Shown: positions 7,957 to 15,813, counted from the stretch's first letter. The stretch: DNA of 22,033 nt from Stomatobaculum sp. (GCA_017449925.1 JAFSYO010000153.1:1-22033); one strand, 5' to 3'. Notes: generated by a model not told the origin, from the letters alone. Program-made: numbers and translations.

Positions 7957-8963
7957 ACCGCAGAATTCTGCTCTCGTTTCTGTTCCTGTCAGCGATGCTC
8001 CTGCTCCTTCTGGGACTGAACCTCTGCACAGGAAGCGTCCGGATCGCGCCGGGGGAGATCCTGAATGTCCTTCGGGCGGGCGGGGACAGCACCCAGGCGC
8101 GGATCCTCCGGGAGCTCCGCCTTCCCCGTCTTCTGGCGGCGGCGATGCTTGGCGGCGCGCTGGGGCTCTCGGGATTCCTCCTGCAGACTTTTTTCGCGAA
8201 CCCCATCGCCGGGCCCTTTGTCCTGGGTATTTCTTCCGGCGCGAAGCTGACTGTCGCCCTGACCATGATCTTTTTCCTGGGACGGGGCATCCCCTTAGGC
8301 TCCGGGGCAGTGATCCTGGCGGCTTTCGCCGGTGCCATGCTGGTGACCGGGTTCATCCTCCTCATTTCCGGAAGGGTGCGGCAGATGTCTCTTCTGGTGG
8401 TGTGCGGCGTCATGATGGGTTACATCTGCAGCGCAGTGACGGAATTTGCCGTCACCTTCGCGGAGGATTCCAATATTGTGAATCTGCACAACTGGTCCAT
8501 GGGCAGCTTTTCCGGCATTACCTGGGGCAATGTGTCCTGGATCACCGTTGTGACGGCGGCGGGACTTCTGTGCAGCATCCTGCTCTCCAAGCCCATGAGC
8601 GCCTATCAGCTGGGAGAAAGCTACGCCCAGAACCTGGGCGTTGACCTGCCCGTTTTCCGGACGCAGCTCATCCTTCTTTCAAGCATTCTTTCCGCCTGCG
8701 TCACGGCCTTTGCGGGACCGGTGTCTTTCGTGGGGATCGCGGTGCCGCACCTGATGCGGCAGCTGTTCCGGAGCTCGAAACCGCTGCTGCTGATCCCGGC
8801 CTGTTTCCTGGGGGGAGCGAATTTCTGTCTGTTCTGTGATCTGCTGGCCAGGACTTTGTTTTCCCCGACGGAACTCAGCATAAGCGCGGTGACGGCGGTG
8901 TTCGGCGCCCCGGTGGTGATCCGGATGATGGTCCGGAGAAGGGGGATGGGAGAGCATTCGTAA
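7953..8963 (+). CDS. BtuC/FecCD-family ABC transporter permease
   Basis: A 336-residue polytopic membrane protein of the FecCD family, which imports corrinoids, siderophores and heme. Family landmarks are RLPRLLAAAMLGGALGLSG (near residue 51), FANPIAGPFVLGISSGA, the coupling region GPVSFVGIAVPHLMRQ and a C-terminal ending in an Arg-rich tail. About ten hydrophobic segments are visible. Translation begins at GTG 7953, overlapping the preceding stop as GTGA. The gene is followed by its ATPase with a 1-nt overlap. Only one permease gene is present, so a homodimer is expected. The substrate cannot be read from the permease itself; the riboswitch and cob genes favour corrinoids. Confidence 0.92.
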   Translation: MNRRILLSFLFLSAMLLLLLGLNLCTGSVRIAPGEILNVLRAGGDSTQARILRELRLPRLLAAAMLGGALGLSGFLLQTFFANPIAGPFVLGISSGAKLTVALTMIFFLGRGIPLGSGAVILAAFAGAMLVTGFILLISGRVRQMSLLVVCGVMMGYICSAVTEFAVTFAEDSNIVNLHNWSMGSFSGITWGNVSWITVVTAAGLLCSILLSKPMSAYQLGESYAQNLGVDLPVFRTQLILLSSILSACVTAFAGPVSFVGIAVPHLMRQLFRSSKPLLLIPACFLGGANFCLFCDLLARTLFSPTELSISAVTAVFGAPVVIRMMVRRRGMGEHS

Positions 8964-10087
8964 TGAGAGGATCTGATGTGAAAAACAACGGAAAGCCTGG
9001 AACAGAGGAATCCGGGGCGGAAAAGCTCAGGACAGAGGATCTGTCTGTTGGATACGGCGGGACTGAGATCCTGTCCGGATTATCTTTTGCGGTGCGGCCG
9101 GGAGAGATCCTGACCCTTGCGGGGCCGAACGGCGCGGGGAAATCGACCTTGCTGAAGACCCTGGCGCGGCAGCTTTCTCCCCTGAAGGGGACTGTATATC
9201 TCTGCGGACAGGCGCTGCCGGAGACAGAGGAGAAGGAGCTTTCCCGGCTGATGTCCCTGATCATGACGGAGCGTGTCCGCACGGAGTACATGACCTGCGG
9301 AGAGCTGGCTTCCACGGGACGATATCCCTACACGGGGCGGCTCGGGATCCTTAGCCCGGAGGATCTTACCAAAGTACATGAAGCGATGAACCTTGTGGGC
9401 GCGGAAGAATTCTGGGAAAAAGACATCAGCCGCGTCAGCGACGGACAGCGGCAGCTGGTCATGCTGGCCAGGGCCATCTGCCAGGAACCGGAGGTGCTGG
9501 TCATGGACGAACCCACCTCGTTCCTGGATATCAGGCACAAGATCGAGTTCCTGACTACCCTCCGGAAACTGGTCCTGGAGCGGAACATCGCTGCAGTTCT
9601 TTCTTTGCACGAACCGGACCTGACAAAACGCATTTCCGACACTGTGGTGTGTGTGCGGGAGGGCAGAGCGGACCGCATCGGGGATCCTGAGGAGATCCTG
9701 ACCGGAGAATATATTGAGACGTTATACGGCATGAAACCCGGAAGTTACGGGGCTTTTTTCGGAAAGGACTGCGGGGAAGCAGAACAGGGGAAGCCGGAAA
9801 CGGAGAAAAAAGGAAAACAGAAGAAACGGTATTGCTTTATGCAGAACCGGGCCTGTGAGTTTTTTCCCTGCCACAAAAATATCCCGGAGGAGGAGTTCAA
9901 CTGTCTTTTCTGTTACTGTCCCTTGTATGCTCTGGGAGAGCGCTGCGGCGGAGCCTTTCGGTACCTGGAGTCCGGAGTGAAGGATTGCAGCGGATGCGGT
10001 TTTCCGCATCTTCGCGGAAACTATGAAAAGATCATCGGACGATATCCGGAGATCGCCGCGCTGGCGGCAAAAAGGACGGAGCCATGA
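8963..10087 (+). CDS. BtuD/FecE-type ABC ATPase fused to a cysteine-rich metal-binding domain
   Basis: A 374-residue protein, some 110 residues longer than a normal FecE/BtuD ATPase. The ATPase (about 20-268) has Walker A GPNGAGKS (54-61), a VSDGQ signature (158-162, instead of LSGGQ), Walker B VLVMDEP (178-184) and the switch histidine in LSLHEPD. A charged linker then leads to a compact domain (about 290-358) with nine cysteines, containing RACEFFPCH, FNCLFCYCPLY, ERCGG and KDCSGCGFPH. This matches the cysteine-rich small domain (Pfam zf-like, PF04071), predicted to bind metal and usually a separate protein or fused to cobalamin genes. Start ATG 8963 overlaps the permease stop by 1 nt. The stop overlaps the CobU start as ATGA. 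The fused domain may sense or hand over metal; that is speculation. Confidence 0.9.
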   Translation: MRGSDVKNNGKPGTEESGAEKLRTEDLSVGYGGTEILSGLSFAVRPGEILTLAGPNGAGKSTLLKTLARQLSPLKGTVYLCGQALPETEEKELSRLMSLIMTERVRTEYMTCGELASTGRYPYTGRLGILSPEDLTKVHEAMNLVGAEEFWEKDISRVSDGQRQLVMLARAICQEPEVLVMDEPTSFLDIRHKIEFLTTLRKLVLERNIAAVLSLHEPDLTKRISDTVVCVREGRADRIGDPEEILTGEYIETLYGMKPGSYGAFFGKDCGEAEQGKPETEKKGKQKKRYCFMQNRACEFFPCHKNIPEEEFNCLFCYCPLYALGERCGGAFRYLESGVKDCSGCGFPHLRGNYEKIIGRYPEIAALAAKRTEP

Positions 10088-11115
10088 TGGTACTGGTGAC
10101 CGGGGGCGCAGCCAGCAGAAAAAGCGAATACGCGGAACGGCTGGTGTCCGGAGAAATACGGTTGAACAAAGAAGAGAGAACGGACCCTCTGCTCTATGTC
10201 GCTGCCATGCAGCCTTTTGGCGCCGAGGCGGAAGAACGGATCAGGAAGCACCGCGTCCAGCGGGCCCACAGAGGTTTTCAGACAGTGGAGCGTTACACTG
10301 ATCTGGCGGGTCTCTCAGTGCCTGAAGGAAGCCGGGTGCTTCTGGAGGATCTTGGGAATCTGACCGCGAACGAGATGTTCTCTCCGGAGGGAGCTGGTCA
10401 TAAAACGGCTTCCGGGGTACCTTTTCCGGATCCCGCCGCAGCAGCGGAGGCAGTGGTCCGGGGCGTTCTGCATCTGAAGGAGCAGTGCAGCTTACTCGTG
10501 GTGGTCACGAATGAGATCTTTTCCAGCGGCAGCGGCTGGCCGGAAGAGACACAGCAGTATCTCCGTGCCCTGGGAGAAGTAAACCGGCGTCTGGCAGAAG
10601 ACGCAGAGCTGGTGACGGAAGTGGTCTGCGGGGTTCCGTCGGTGCTGAAACCCGCAGGACGGGAATCGGGGACGATGTTTCTGCCGGAACCGGGGCAGAA
10701 TCCGGGAAAGGGAATGCCGGAAGAAGGGAAACGGGAAATGATCTTTATCACGGGGCCGCTTTGCAGCGGAAAGCATCGCATGGCGGAACGGCTGCTGGAA
10801 CACTTGGAGCTGAAGGAGGGACGGAACGGGAGCGTCCTTGCGGAGGAAGTACAGTCCATGGCGAAAAGCCTGGACGGGCAGGAGGCACTGGAAGCGCTGG
10901 CGGAAAAGCTGGCGGGGTACCACGTGGTGACTGCATCAGAGACCGGCTGCGGCGTTATCCCGGCGGACCGTAAGGAACGGGAGACGCGGGAGATGGCGGG
11001 ACGGCTGAACTGCCTTCTGGCAGAACGGGCTGCTGTCGTGATCCGTATGTGCTGCGGGATCCCCCTGGTGCTGAAGGGAACCCTGGATTTGCCGGGAGAA
11101 CCGGCGGAAGGATGA
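10084..11115 (+). CDS. cobU: Double-headed CobU-like adenosylcobinamide kinase/guanylyltransferase
   Basis: A 343-residue protein with two CobU-like halves; ordinary CobU is about 180 residues. CobU phosphorylates adenosylcobinamide and transfers GMP to it during nucleotide-loop assembly and corrinoid salvage. The first half (1-190) has an altered P-loop GGAASRKS (7-14, the usual glycine before Lys replaced by Arg) but keeps the region of the guanylylated histidine, RKHRVQR (His56), and a C-terminal VTNEIF...LGEVNRRLA...CGVPSVLK. The second half (217-335) has P-loop GPLCSGKH (224-231), no HRxxR motif, and a good C-terminal ETGCGVIP...GRLNCLLAE...CGIPLVLKG. Start overlaps the upstream stop as ATGA. 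A bifunctional protein formed from complementary halves is possible; loss of one activity is the alternative. Confidence 0.85.
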   Translation: MMVLVTGGAASRKSEYAERLVSGEIRLNKEERTDPLLYVAAMQPFGAEAEERIRKHRVQRAHRGFQTVERYTDLAGLSVPEGSRVLLEDLGNLTANEMFSPEGAGHKTASGVPFPDPAAAAEAVVRGVLHLKEQCSLLVVVTNEIFSSGSGWPEETQQYLRALGEVNRRLAEDAELVTEVVCGVPSVLKPAGRESGTMFLPEPGQNPGKGMPEEGKREMIFITGPLCSGKHRMAERLLEHLELKEGRNGSVLAEEVQSMAKSLDGQEALEALAEKLAGYHVVTASETGCGVIPADRKERETREMAGRLNCLLAERAAVVIRMCCGIPLVLKGTLDLPGEPAEG

Positions 11116-11117
11116 CG

Positions 11118-12137
11118 ATGAAAAGATTCTTATTTGTTTTATTAACTGCTGCCTTCACTCTTTTCTCGGCGGTCTGTCCTGCGCTTGCGGAGGGAGACGT
11201 GTTTTATCGTCTGGACCTGGGGACTGTCAAGGATAAAGGGGAGTCACCGGGAAATGACCGCTTCCTGACAGAAGGAAAGTACAAACTGAAACACCTGGAT
11301 GAAAAATATCAGCTGAGTTCTTTCGAGCCTTCTCTGGAAGGCATGGACCAGCTTCACATTTCCGGGAGTGCCCAGTATTCCGAAAAACAGTTCCGCAATC
11401 TGGCGAATACGCTGCGGGAATGCGCCGGGGGCGATCCGGTTTACATCATCGACTTGCGCGAGGAGAGCCACGCTTTTGTGGACGGCAAGCCTGTTTCCAT
11501 CTATGGAACGCAGAACGCCGCAAACAAGGGAAAAACTCTGGAACAGATCCTGGAAGATGAACAGGCAAGATTCGCTTCTCTCCCCGGGACAGAACTGAAG
11601 GCATACAGACTGAAAGGCGACGGGAAGGGGAAGAAATACACCGTCAATGTGAAAACATGGATGACAGAGCGGGAACTTGCAGAAAGCGAAGGCTTCAATT
11701 ATCTTCGTATTCCCGCGACAGACCATATCTGGCCGGCCCCGGAAAAGATCGACACATTTATTGAGTTTGCCCGCGGTCTGGACATGGATCATGTCTGGCT
11801 GCATTTTCACTGCCATGCCGGAAGGGGCAGGACCGGGGCGTTCATGGTGATCTACGATATCATGAAAAATCCGGATGTTCCGCTGGAAGATATTGTGGCG
11901 CGCCAGGCAATGACAGGAAGCACTTATCTTCTGTATACCGGCGGATCCGGAAAAGATAAGGAGCGTCACGAAGAAAAAGCCCGCATGGTCAGGCTGGTGT
12001 ATCAGTATATCCGGGAAAACAAAGAGACGAATTACGAAACGCCCTGGAGCGAATGGCTCCAGGGCGTTTCACTTAGTCTTTTTCGATCTTCTGGACAACA
12101 GCTCCGAAGGGAGCCAGGGACAGCTTCGCGATCTTAA
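11118..12137 (+). CDS. Secreted PTP-like phytase-family cysteine phosphatase
   Basis: A 339-residue exported protein. The signal peptide (1-25, cleavage near PALA-EG) precedes a cysteine-phosphatase domain resembling the protein-tyrosine-phosphatase-like inositol phosphatases of rumen clostridia: SGSAQYSEKQF (82-92), IIDLREESHAFVDGKPVSIYG (split over 110-130), a candidate general-acid Asp202 in ATDHIWP, and the P-loop HCHAGRGRTG with Cys232 and Arg238. Such enzymes hydrolyse phytate or other phosphoesters outside the cell. The start at 11118 has a well-spaced AAGG; ATG 11112 overlapping the CobU stop is the alternative. The reading frame runs through the terminator hairpin at 12040-12066, so the last 25 or so residues after PWSEWL overlap the opposing gene and are probably not part of the fold. 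Role in the corrinoid operon is unclear. Confidence 0.8.
   Translation: MKRFLFVLLTAAFTLFSAVCPALAEGDVFYRLDLGTVKDKGESPGNDRFLTEGKYKLKHLDEKYQLSSFEPSLEGMDQLHISGSAQYSEKQFRNLANTLRECAGGDPVYIIDLREESHAFVDGKPVSIYGTQNAANKGKTLEQILEDEQARFASLPGTELKAYRLKGDGKGKKYTVNVKTWMTERELAESEGFNYLRIPATDHIWPAPEKIDTFIEFARGLDMDHVWLHFHCHAGRGRTGAFMVIYDIMKNPDVPLEDIVARQAMTGSTYLLYTGGSGKDKERHEEKARMVRLVYQYIRENKETNYETPWSEWLQGVSLSLFRSSGQQLRREPGTASRS
12040..12066. terminator. Shared hairpin between the phytase-like gene and yccF
   Basis: A perfect 11-bp stem, CGCCCTGGAGC (12040-12050) and GCTCCAGGGCG (12056-12066), with a GAATG loop. TTTC follows on both strands, so the U-tracts are short. It lies just beyond the yccF stop on the minus strand and inside the end of the plus-strand phosphatase frame, so it probably works as a bidirectional terminator for the convergent pair, more naturally for yccF. 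Confidence 0.55.
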
Positions 12138-12447
12138 AGAACTGCTGTCCAAAGGGGATCCCAACGATGGTGATGCAAAGGAGACAGCCGAGAATGAAGT
12201 TCCCCAGTGCCAGCTCCCAGCCGGTGAGCAGGAACCAGAGGACATTCACGAGGAACGATACCGCACCTCCCTCATAGACGACCTCTTTCCCAAAGGGACA
12301 GAAAGAAAGTTCCGATAATTTAAAGCACTGCAGTCCGATCGGAATGCCGACGATCGTAATACACCAAAAGACTCCTGCGATGATCCAGCCCAGACCGCTG
12401 AGCAGTCCGCCGAAGATCAGCCAGATGATATTACCAAGCAATGTCAT
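12073..12447 (-). CDS. yccF: YccF domain-containing inner-membrane protein
   Basis: A 124-residue membrane protein made of two similar halves, each ending in a near-identical motif: CITIVGIPIGLQCFKLSELSF with CPFG, and CITIVGIPFGQQFFKIAKLSL with APFG. This duplication and length are typical of the YccF family (PF03733), whose biochemical function is not established. About four hydrophobic segments are visible. A good GGGAGGG ribosome binding site precedes the ATG. It is the only minus-strand gene in the window. It converges with the phosphatase gene, overlapping its tail by 65 nt, and diverges from cobQ. A link to corrinoid metabolism is not suggested by the sequence. Confidence 0.9.
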   Translation of the reverse strand: MTLLGNIIWLIFGGLLSGLGWIIAGVFWCITIVGIPIGLQCFKLSELSFCPFGKEVVYEGGAVSFLVNVLWFLLTGWELALGNFILGCLLCITIVGIPFGQQFFKIAKLSLAPFGAVVQKIEKD

Positions 12448-12496
12448 AACAATACCCTCCCGGATAACGAATTCAGTTTGATCGATGAACAGCTAT

Positions 12497-12502
12497 ATTA
12501 TA
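12497..12502 (-). promoter_or_regulatory. Candidate -10 box of yccF
   Basis: On the minus strand the sequence reads TATAAT about 50 nt before the yccF start codon. No convincing -35 hexamer is found at 17 nt (ACTTTT), so the element is tentative. Confidence 0.35.
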
Positions 12503-12535
12503 TAACAGGAAACGCATAGAAAAGTCACACTGGGG

Positions 12536-12544
12536 TGATATAAT
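12536..12544 (+). promoter_or_regulatory. Candidate extended -10 promoter of cobQ
   Basis: TGATATAAT is a perfect -10 hexamer with the TGN extension, 60 nt before the cobQ start. A -35 box is weak, which the extension can compensate for. The leader holds a small perfect hairpin, CCCGGA (12559-12564) and TCCGGG (12569-12574) with a GAAG loop, upstream of the ribosome binding site AAGGAGG (12591-12597). No second cobalamin riboswitch is visible here. Confidence 0.45.
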
Positions 12545-12604
12545 GGCTTTGACTCTGCCCCGGAGAAGTCCGGGAAAGAGAAGAGCTGAAAAGGAGGTGC
12601 CGGG

Positions 12605-14203
12605 ATGGCGAAATGTATAATGATCCAGGGGACCATGTCCGGGGCAGGAAAGAGCCTGCTCTGCACTGCGCTTTGCCGCATCTTCCGGCAGGATGGATAC
12701 CGGACTGCACCCTTCAAGAGCCAGAACATGGCCTTGAACAGCTATGTGACAGCGGCAGGACTGGAGATGGGCCGGGCCCAGGTAGTCCAGGCGGAGGCTG
12801 CCGGGACAGAGCCGGATGTGCGGATGAATCCGGTGCTGCTGAAGCCCTGCAGCGATACCGGGAGCCAGGTGATCGTCGGCGGGAAGGTCCGGGGGCAGAT
12901 GCCGGCATCGGAGTACTATCAATATAAGAAGAAACTGATTCCGGAGATCCTGGAGGCATACCGCAGTCTTGCGGCAGAATATGACATCATCGTCATCGAA
13001 GGGGCGGGCAGTCCGGCGGAGATCAATCTGCGGGAAGATGATATCGTCAACATGGGGCTGGCAGAACTGGTGGATGCACCGGTGCTTCTGGCGGGAGATA
13101 TTGACCGCGGAGGCGTGTTCGCGCAGCTGTACGGGACGGTGGCGCTGCTGGAAGAGAAGGAGAGAAAGCGCATCCGGGGACTGATCATTAATAAGTTCCG
13201 GGGGGATGAGGAGATTCTTCGGCCGGGACTCCGCCAGATCGAAGACTTGACCGGGATCCCGGTGCTGGGCGTGGTGCCCTGGGTCAGGGCCGAGATCGAT
13301 GATGAGGATTCTTTGTCGCCGCGGCTTTCCGGAAGAGGAATCCGTGCTTTTCCGGCGGGGAACGGCATTTCGGAGAACGGAACTTCGGATGGCGGAGAAA
13401 TAAAGCCTGTGGATATCGCAGTGATACGGCTGCCGCGGATCTCGAACTTTACGGATTTCGCTCCGCTGGAACAGCACCCGCTGCTTTCCGTGCGATATGT
13501 GGACCGGCCGGAGAAGCTGGGAGACCCGGATCTCCTGATCCTTCCCGGGACAAAAAGCACGATTTCGGATCTGCTCTGGCTGAGACAGAGCGGGCTGGAG
13601 GCTGCGGTCTTAAAAAGGGCGTCGGCAGGCGTGCCGGTGCTGGGGATCTGCGGCGGATTCCAGATGCTGGGGGAAGAAATCCGGGATCCGGAAGGTGTGG
13701 AAAGCGGGGACCTTGCCTCGGAAGCGGGGCAGGAAACAGGACAGGAGCGGCTCAGGGGCATGGGCCTTCTGCCCTGCGTCACGGTATTTTCCCCGGAAAA
13801 AACGCTGACACGAGTCCGGGCTTCTGCCTGGGAGGGACCCTTTTATGGAGCGGCGATCGAGGGTTATGAGATCCACATGGGAGAGACCGTGATCCTTCAT
13901 AAGGCCGGCGGCGCAGTGCCCTTCAGCGTCCTGCAAAGAGAGGAAACGGGCAGAGATTCTGCCGGCGGTGTTCACGAAGGATGCAGACAGGGAAATGTGT
14001 TCGGGACCTATCTGCACGGGCTGTTTGACAGCGGAGAAATGACCGAAAAGCTGGCGAAGTGGCTCTGCCGGAGAAAAGGGATCGAGGCGGCCCCCATCTC
14101 CGTTCAATCGTGGAAGGCATTTAAAGAGCAGCAGTACGACCTGCTGGCGGACGCCCTGCGGAAGGCGCTGGATATGGAAGCCCTGTACAGGATCATCGGG
14201 TGA
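12605..14203 (+). CDS. cobQ: Adenosylcobyric acid synthase (glutamine-hydrolysing)
   Basis: A 532-residue CobQ/CbiP. It amidates four side-chain carboxylates of adenosylcobyrinate a,c-diamide using glutamine and ATP. The N-terminal ATPase domain begins [19 protein letters not shown] with the modified P-loop at 9-17, followed by [12 protein letters not shown] (37-48) and [14 protein letters not shown] (164-177). The C-terminal amidotransferase domain carries the nucleophile Cys349 in [11 protein letters not shown] and His471 in GTYLHGLF, with [10 protein letters not shown] between. Start at 12605 is supported by AAGGAGG 7 nt upstream. It is slightly longer than average owing to glycine- and glutamate-rich insertions near 243-267 and 365-382. 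It lies beyond the convergent yccF gene, so it needs its own promoter. Confidence 0.96.
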   Translation: MAKCIMIQGTMSGAGKSLLCTALCRIFRQDGYRTAPFKSQNMALNSYVTAAGLEMGRAQVVQAEAAGTEPDVRMNPVLLKPCSDTGSQVIVGGKVRGQMPASEYYQYKKKLIPEILEAYRSLAAEYDIIVIEGAGSPAEINLREDDIVNMGLAELVDAPVLLAGDIDRGGVFAQLYGTVALLEEKERKRIRGLIINKFRGDEEILRPGLRQIEDLTGIPVLGVVPWVRAEIDDEDSLSPRLSGRGIRAFPAGNGISENGTSDGGEIKPVDIAVIRLPRISNFTDFAPLEQHPLLSVRYVDRPEKLGDPDLLILPGTKSTISDLLWLRQSGLEAAVLKRASAGVPVLGICGGFQMLGEEIRDPEGVESGDLASEAGQETGQERLRGMGLLPCVTVFSPEKTLTRVRASAWEGPFYGAAIEGYEIHMGETVILHKAGGAVPFSVLQREETGRDSAGGVHEGCRQGNVFGTYLHGLFDSGEMTEKLAKWLCRRKGIEAAPISVQSWKAFKEQQYDLLADALRKALDMEALYRIIG

Positions 14204-14230
14204 CAAGATTTCTGTATTCTGTGTTATAAT
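14200..14230 (+). promoter_or_regulatory. Candidate promoter of the symporter gene
   Basis: A perfect -10 box TATAAT (14225-14230) with a TG extension (TGTTATAAT) lies 39 nt before the start codon. GTGACA (14200-14205) resembles a -35 box but with a long 19-nt spacer, overlapping the end of cobQ. The extension supports promoter activity more than the -35 does. Confidence 0.45.
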
Positions 14231-14269
14231 GCCCTTTATTAAATACTACACAAATGGAGCTGATTTGTT

Positions 14270-15670
14270 ATGGAACAGACACGCGCACAATGGGGAAGCA
14301 AGATCGGTTTTATTCTCGCGGCGGCAGGTTCGGCGGTGGGACTCGGAAACATCTGGAAGTTTCCGGGCCGGGCTTATGAAGGCGGCGGGGGCGCATTTCT
14401 TCTGATCTACCTTCTGATCGTCATATTCTTAGGCATCCCGCTGATGCTGACAGAGCTTACTGTGGGCAGGGCAAGCCAGTCCAACGTTGTGGGAGCATTC
14501 CGGAAAGTCGGACATAAAAGCTGGTCCTGGGTCGGCTGGATGGGCGTGGCCGGCGCGTTTCTGATCACCTGTTACTACTGCCATGTGGGTGGATGGGTCC
14601 TCCGCTACGTTTTCAGCTACGCAATGGAAGCTCCGGCAGTCTATAAAGACTCCGCCGGGTATTTTTACGACCTGCTGGGGTATCACGCGGACGGTTCGAC
14701 CTCATTCCCCTGGACAGCCATTCTGTTTGCCGCTGCATTTATGGCAATGAACGCCGTCATAATCGTCCGCGGTGTTGAGAGCGGGATCGAGAGCTTCAAC
14801 AAGATCGGCATGCCGGCGCTTTTCGTGCTGCTGCTGATCCTGCTGGTCCGTTCAGCCACACTTCCCGGTGCGGACGCCGGACTTCGCTACATGCTCTCTT
14901 TCGACTGGAGCAAGGTCTCTTTTGAGACGGTCCTTTCTGCCCTTGGACAGGCTTTTTATTCCCTGTCCATCGGCATGGCGATCCTCATAACCTATGGGTC
15001 TTATCTACCAAAGACAGAGAACATCGAAAGGAACAGCATCCTGATCTGCGCTATGGATACCCTGGTGGCCATGATCGCGGGATTTATCATCGTCCCGGCG
15101 GTATTCGCGACGCTGGGCAGCGACCAGATCGGCAAGGGAGGCGGCTTCGCATTTGTTTCTCTTGCGGGAGTGTTTGAGCAGATGCCCGGCGGCACGCTGT
15201 TCGGGATCATGTTCTACCTGCTGCTGCTGTTCGCGGCCCTGACCTCCTGCATCTCTCTGATCGAGGGAATCGTGGCGTTTCTGACCGAGCATTTTTCCTG
15301 GGGCCGCACAGGCGCGTCCATCGGCGTATGTACCGTCATGTTCCTGATCGGATGTCTTTACACCTGTTCCCAGGCGGCATTTCCGATCAAAGGGATCTGG
15401 TTCGACGCGGCCAACGGCGTGACCTATCCTGCCTTCTGCGATTTCATGGAGTTCCTGACCGACCGGCTGATGATCCCGGTCTGTGCTTTAGGCTGCTGTA
15501 TTTTTGTCGGCTGGGTCTGGAAACCGGAAAGCGTGATCGAGGAAGTAGAACAGAACGGCGTTCATTTCTCTCTTGCACGGGGGTACTGTATTTTGGTGAA
15601 ATACATTGCTCCCCTTGCCATCCTGACGATTCTGGTCATGAGCCTTGTGTCCGGAAAGACACTCAGTTAA
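14270..15670 (+). CDS. Sodium:neurotransmitter symporter (NSS/SNF) family transporter
   Basis: A 466-residue membrane protein with about eleven to twelve hydrophobic segments. The first membrane segment has the NSS signature GSAVGLGNIWKFPGRAYEGG (20-39), which in LeuT and MhsT forms part of the substrate and sodium sites. The later FYSLSIGMAILITYGSYLP (about 227-245) matches the TM6 region. Bacterial members import amino acids with sodium; the particular amino acid cannot be read from this sequence. The start has GGAG 12 nt upstream, a slightly long spacing. The gene appears monocistronic; only a weak CAGGAT/ATCCTG hairpin without a U-tract follows at about 15672-15696. Confidence 0.93.
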   Translation: MEQTRAQWGSKIGFILAAAGSAVGLGNIWKFPGRAYEGGGGAFLLIYLLIVIFLGIPLMLTELTVGRASQSNVVGAFRKVGHKSWSWVGWMGVAGAFLITCYYCHVGGWVLRYVFSYAMEAPAVYKDSAGYFYDLLGYHADGSTSFPWTAILFAAAFMAMNAVIIVRGVESGIESFNKIGMPALFVLLLILLVRSATLPGADAGLRYMLSFDWSKVSFETVLSALGQAFYSLSIGMAILITYGSYLPKTENIERNSILICAMDTLVAMIAGFIIVPAVFATLGSDQIGKGGGFAFVSLAGVFEQMPGGTLFGIMFYLLLLFAALTSCISLIEGIVAFLTEHFSWGRTGASIGVCTVMFLIGCLYTCSQAAFPIKGIWFDAANGVTYPAFCDFMEFLTDRLMIPVCALGCCIFVGWVWKPESVIEEVEQNGVHFSLARGYCILVKYIAPLAILTILVMSLVSGKTLS

Positions 15671-15713
15671 ACAGGATACTGAAAAAAGGAATCCTGATAT
15701 ACGGCTGAAAAAA

Positions 15714-15732
15714 GAAAATCATTTTCAAATTT
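15714..15732 (+). promoter_or_regulatory. Fur/Zur-like operator, upstream copy
   Basis: The 19-nt sequence centred on GAAAATCATTTTC is a 6-1-6 palindrome of the kind bound by Fur-family metal repressors. It lies just before the -35 box of the metal-binding lipoprotein gene. It is an inverted copy of the downstream operator, with one mismatch over 19 nt. Confidence 0.65.
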
Positions 15733-15734
15733 GG

Positions 15735-15763
15735 TTGACAAAGGGATATCCCCGTGCTAAATT
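15735..15763 (+). promoter_or_regulatory. Promoter of the ZnuA-like lipoprotein gene
   Basis: A perfect -35 TTGACA (15735-15740), a 17-nt spacer and an extended -10 TGCTAAATT with hexamer TAAATT (15758-15763). The two inverted operator copies sit immediately upstream and over the -10, so a bound repressor would block polymerase from both sides. Confidence 0.75.
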
Positions 15764-15777
15764 TGGAAATGATTTTC
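15759..15777 (+). promoter_or_regulatory. Fur/Zur-like operator, downstream copy
   Basis: The 19-nt AAATTTGGAAATGATTTTC is the reverse complement of the upstream operator except for one base, and itself contains a near-palindrome around GAAATGATTTTC. It overlaps the -10 box and the expected transcription start. The regulated gene encodes a zinc-type binding protein, so Zur is the likeliest regulator; Fur or a manganese regulator is possible. Confidence 0.65.
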
Positions 15778-15813
15778 ATTTTGCGCCGGCGATCCGGAGA
15801 AGGAATCGGAATC

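Noticed and set aside
15754..15813. GTG start adding 20 residues to the ZnuA-like protein
   Set aside because: The codon lies within the promoter spacer, upstream of the expected transcription start.
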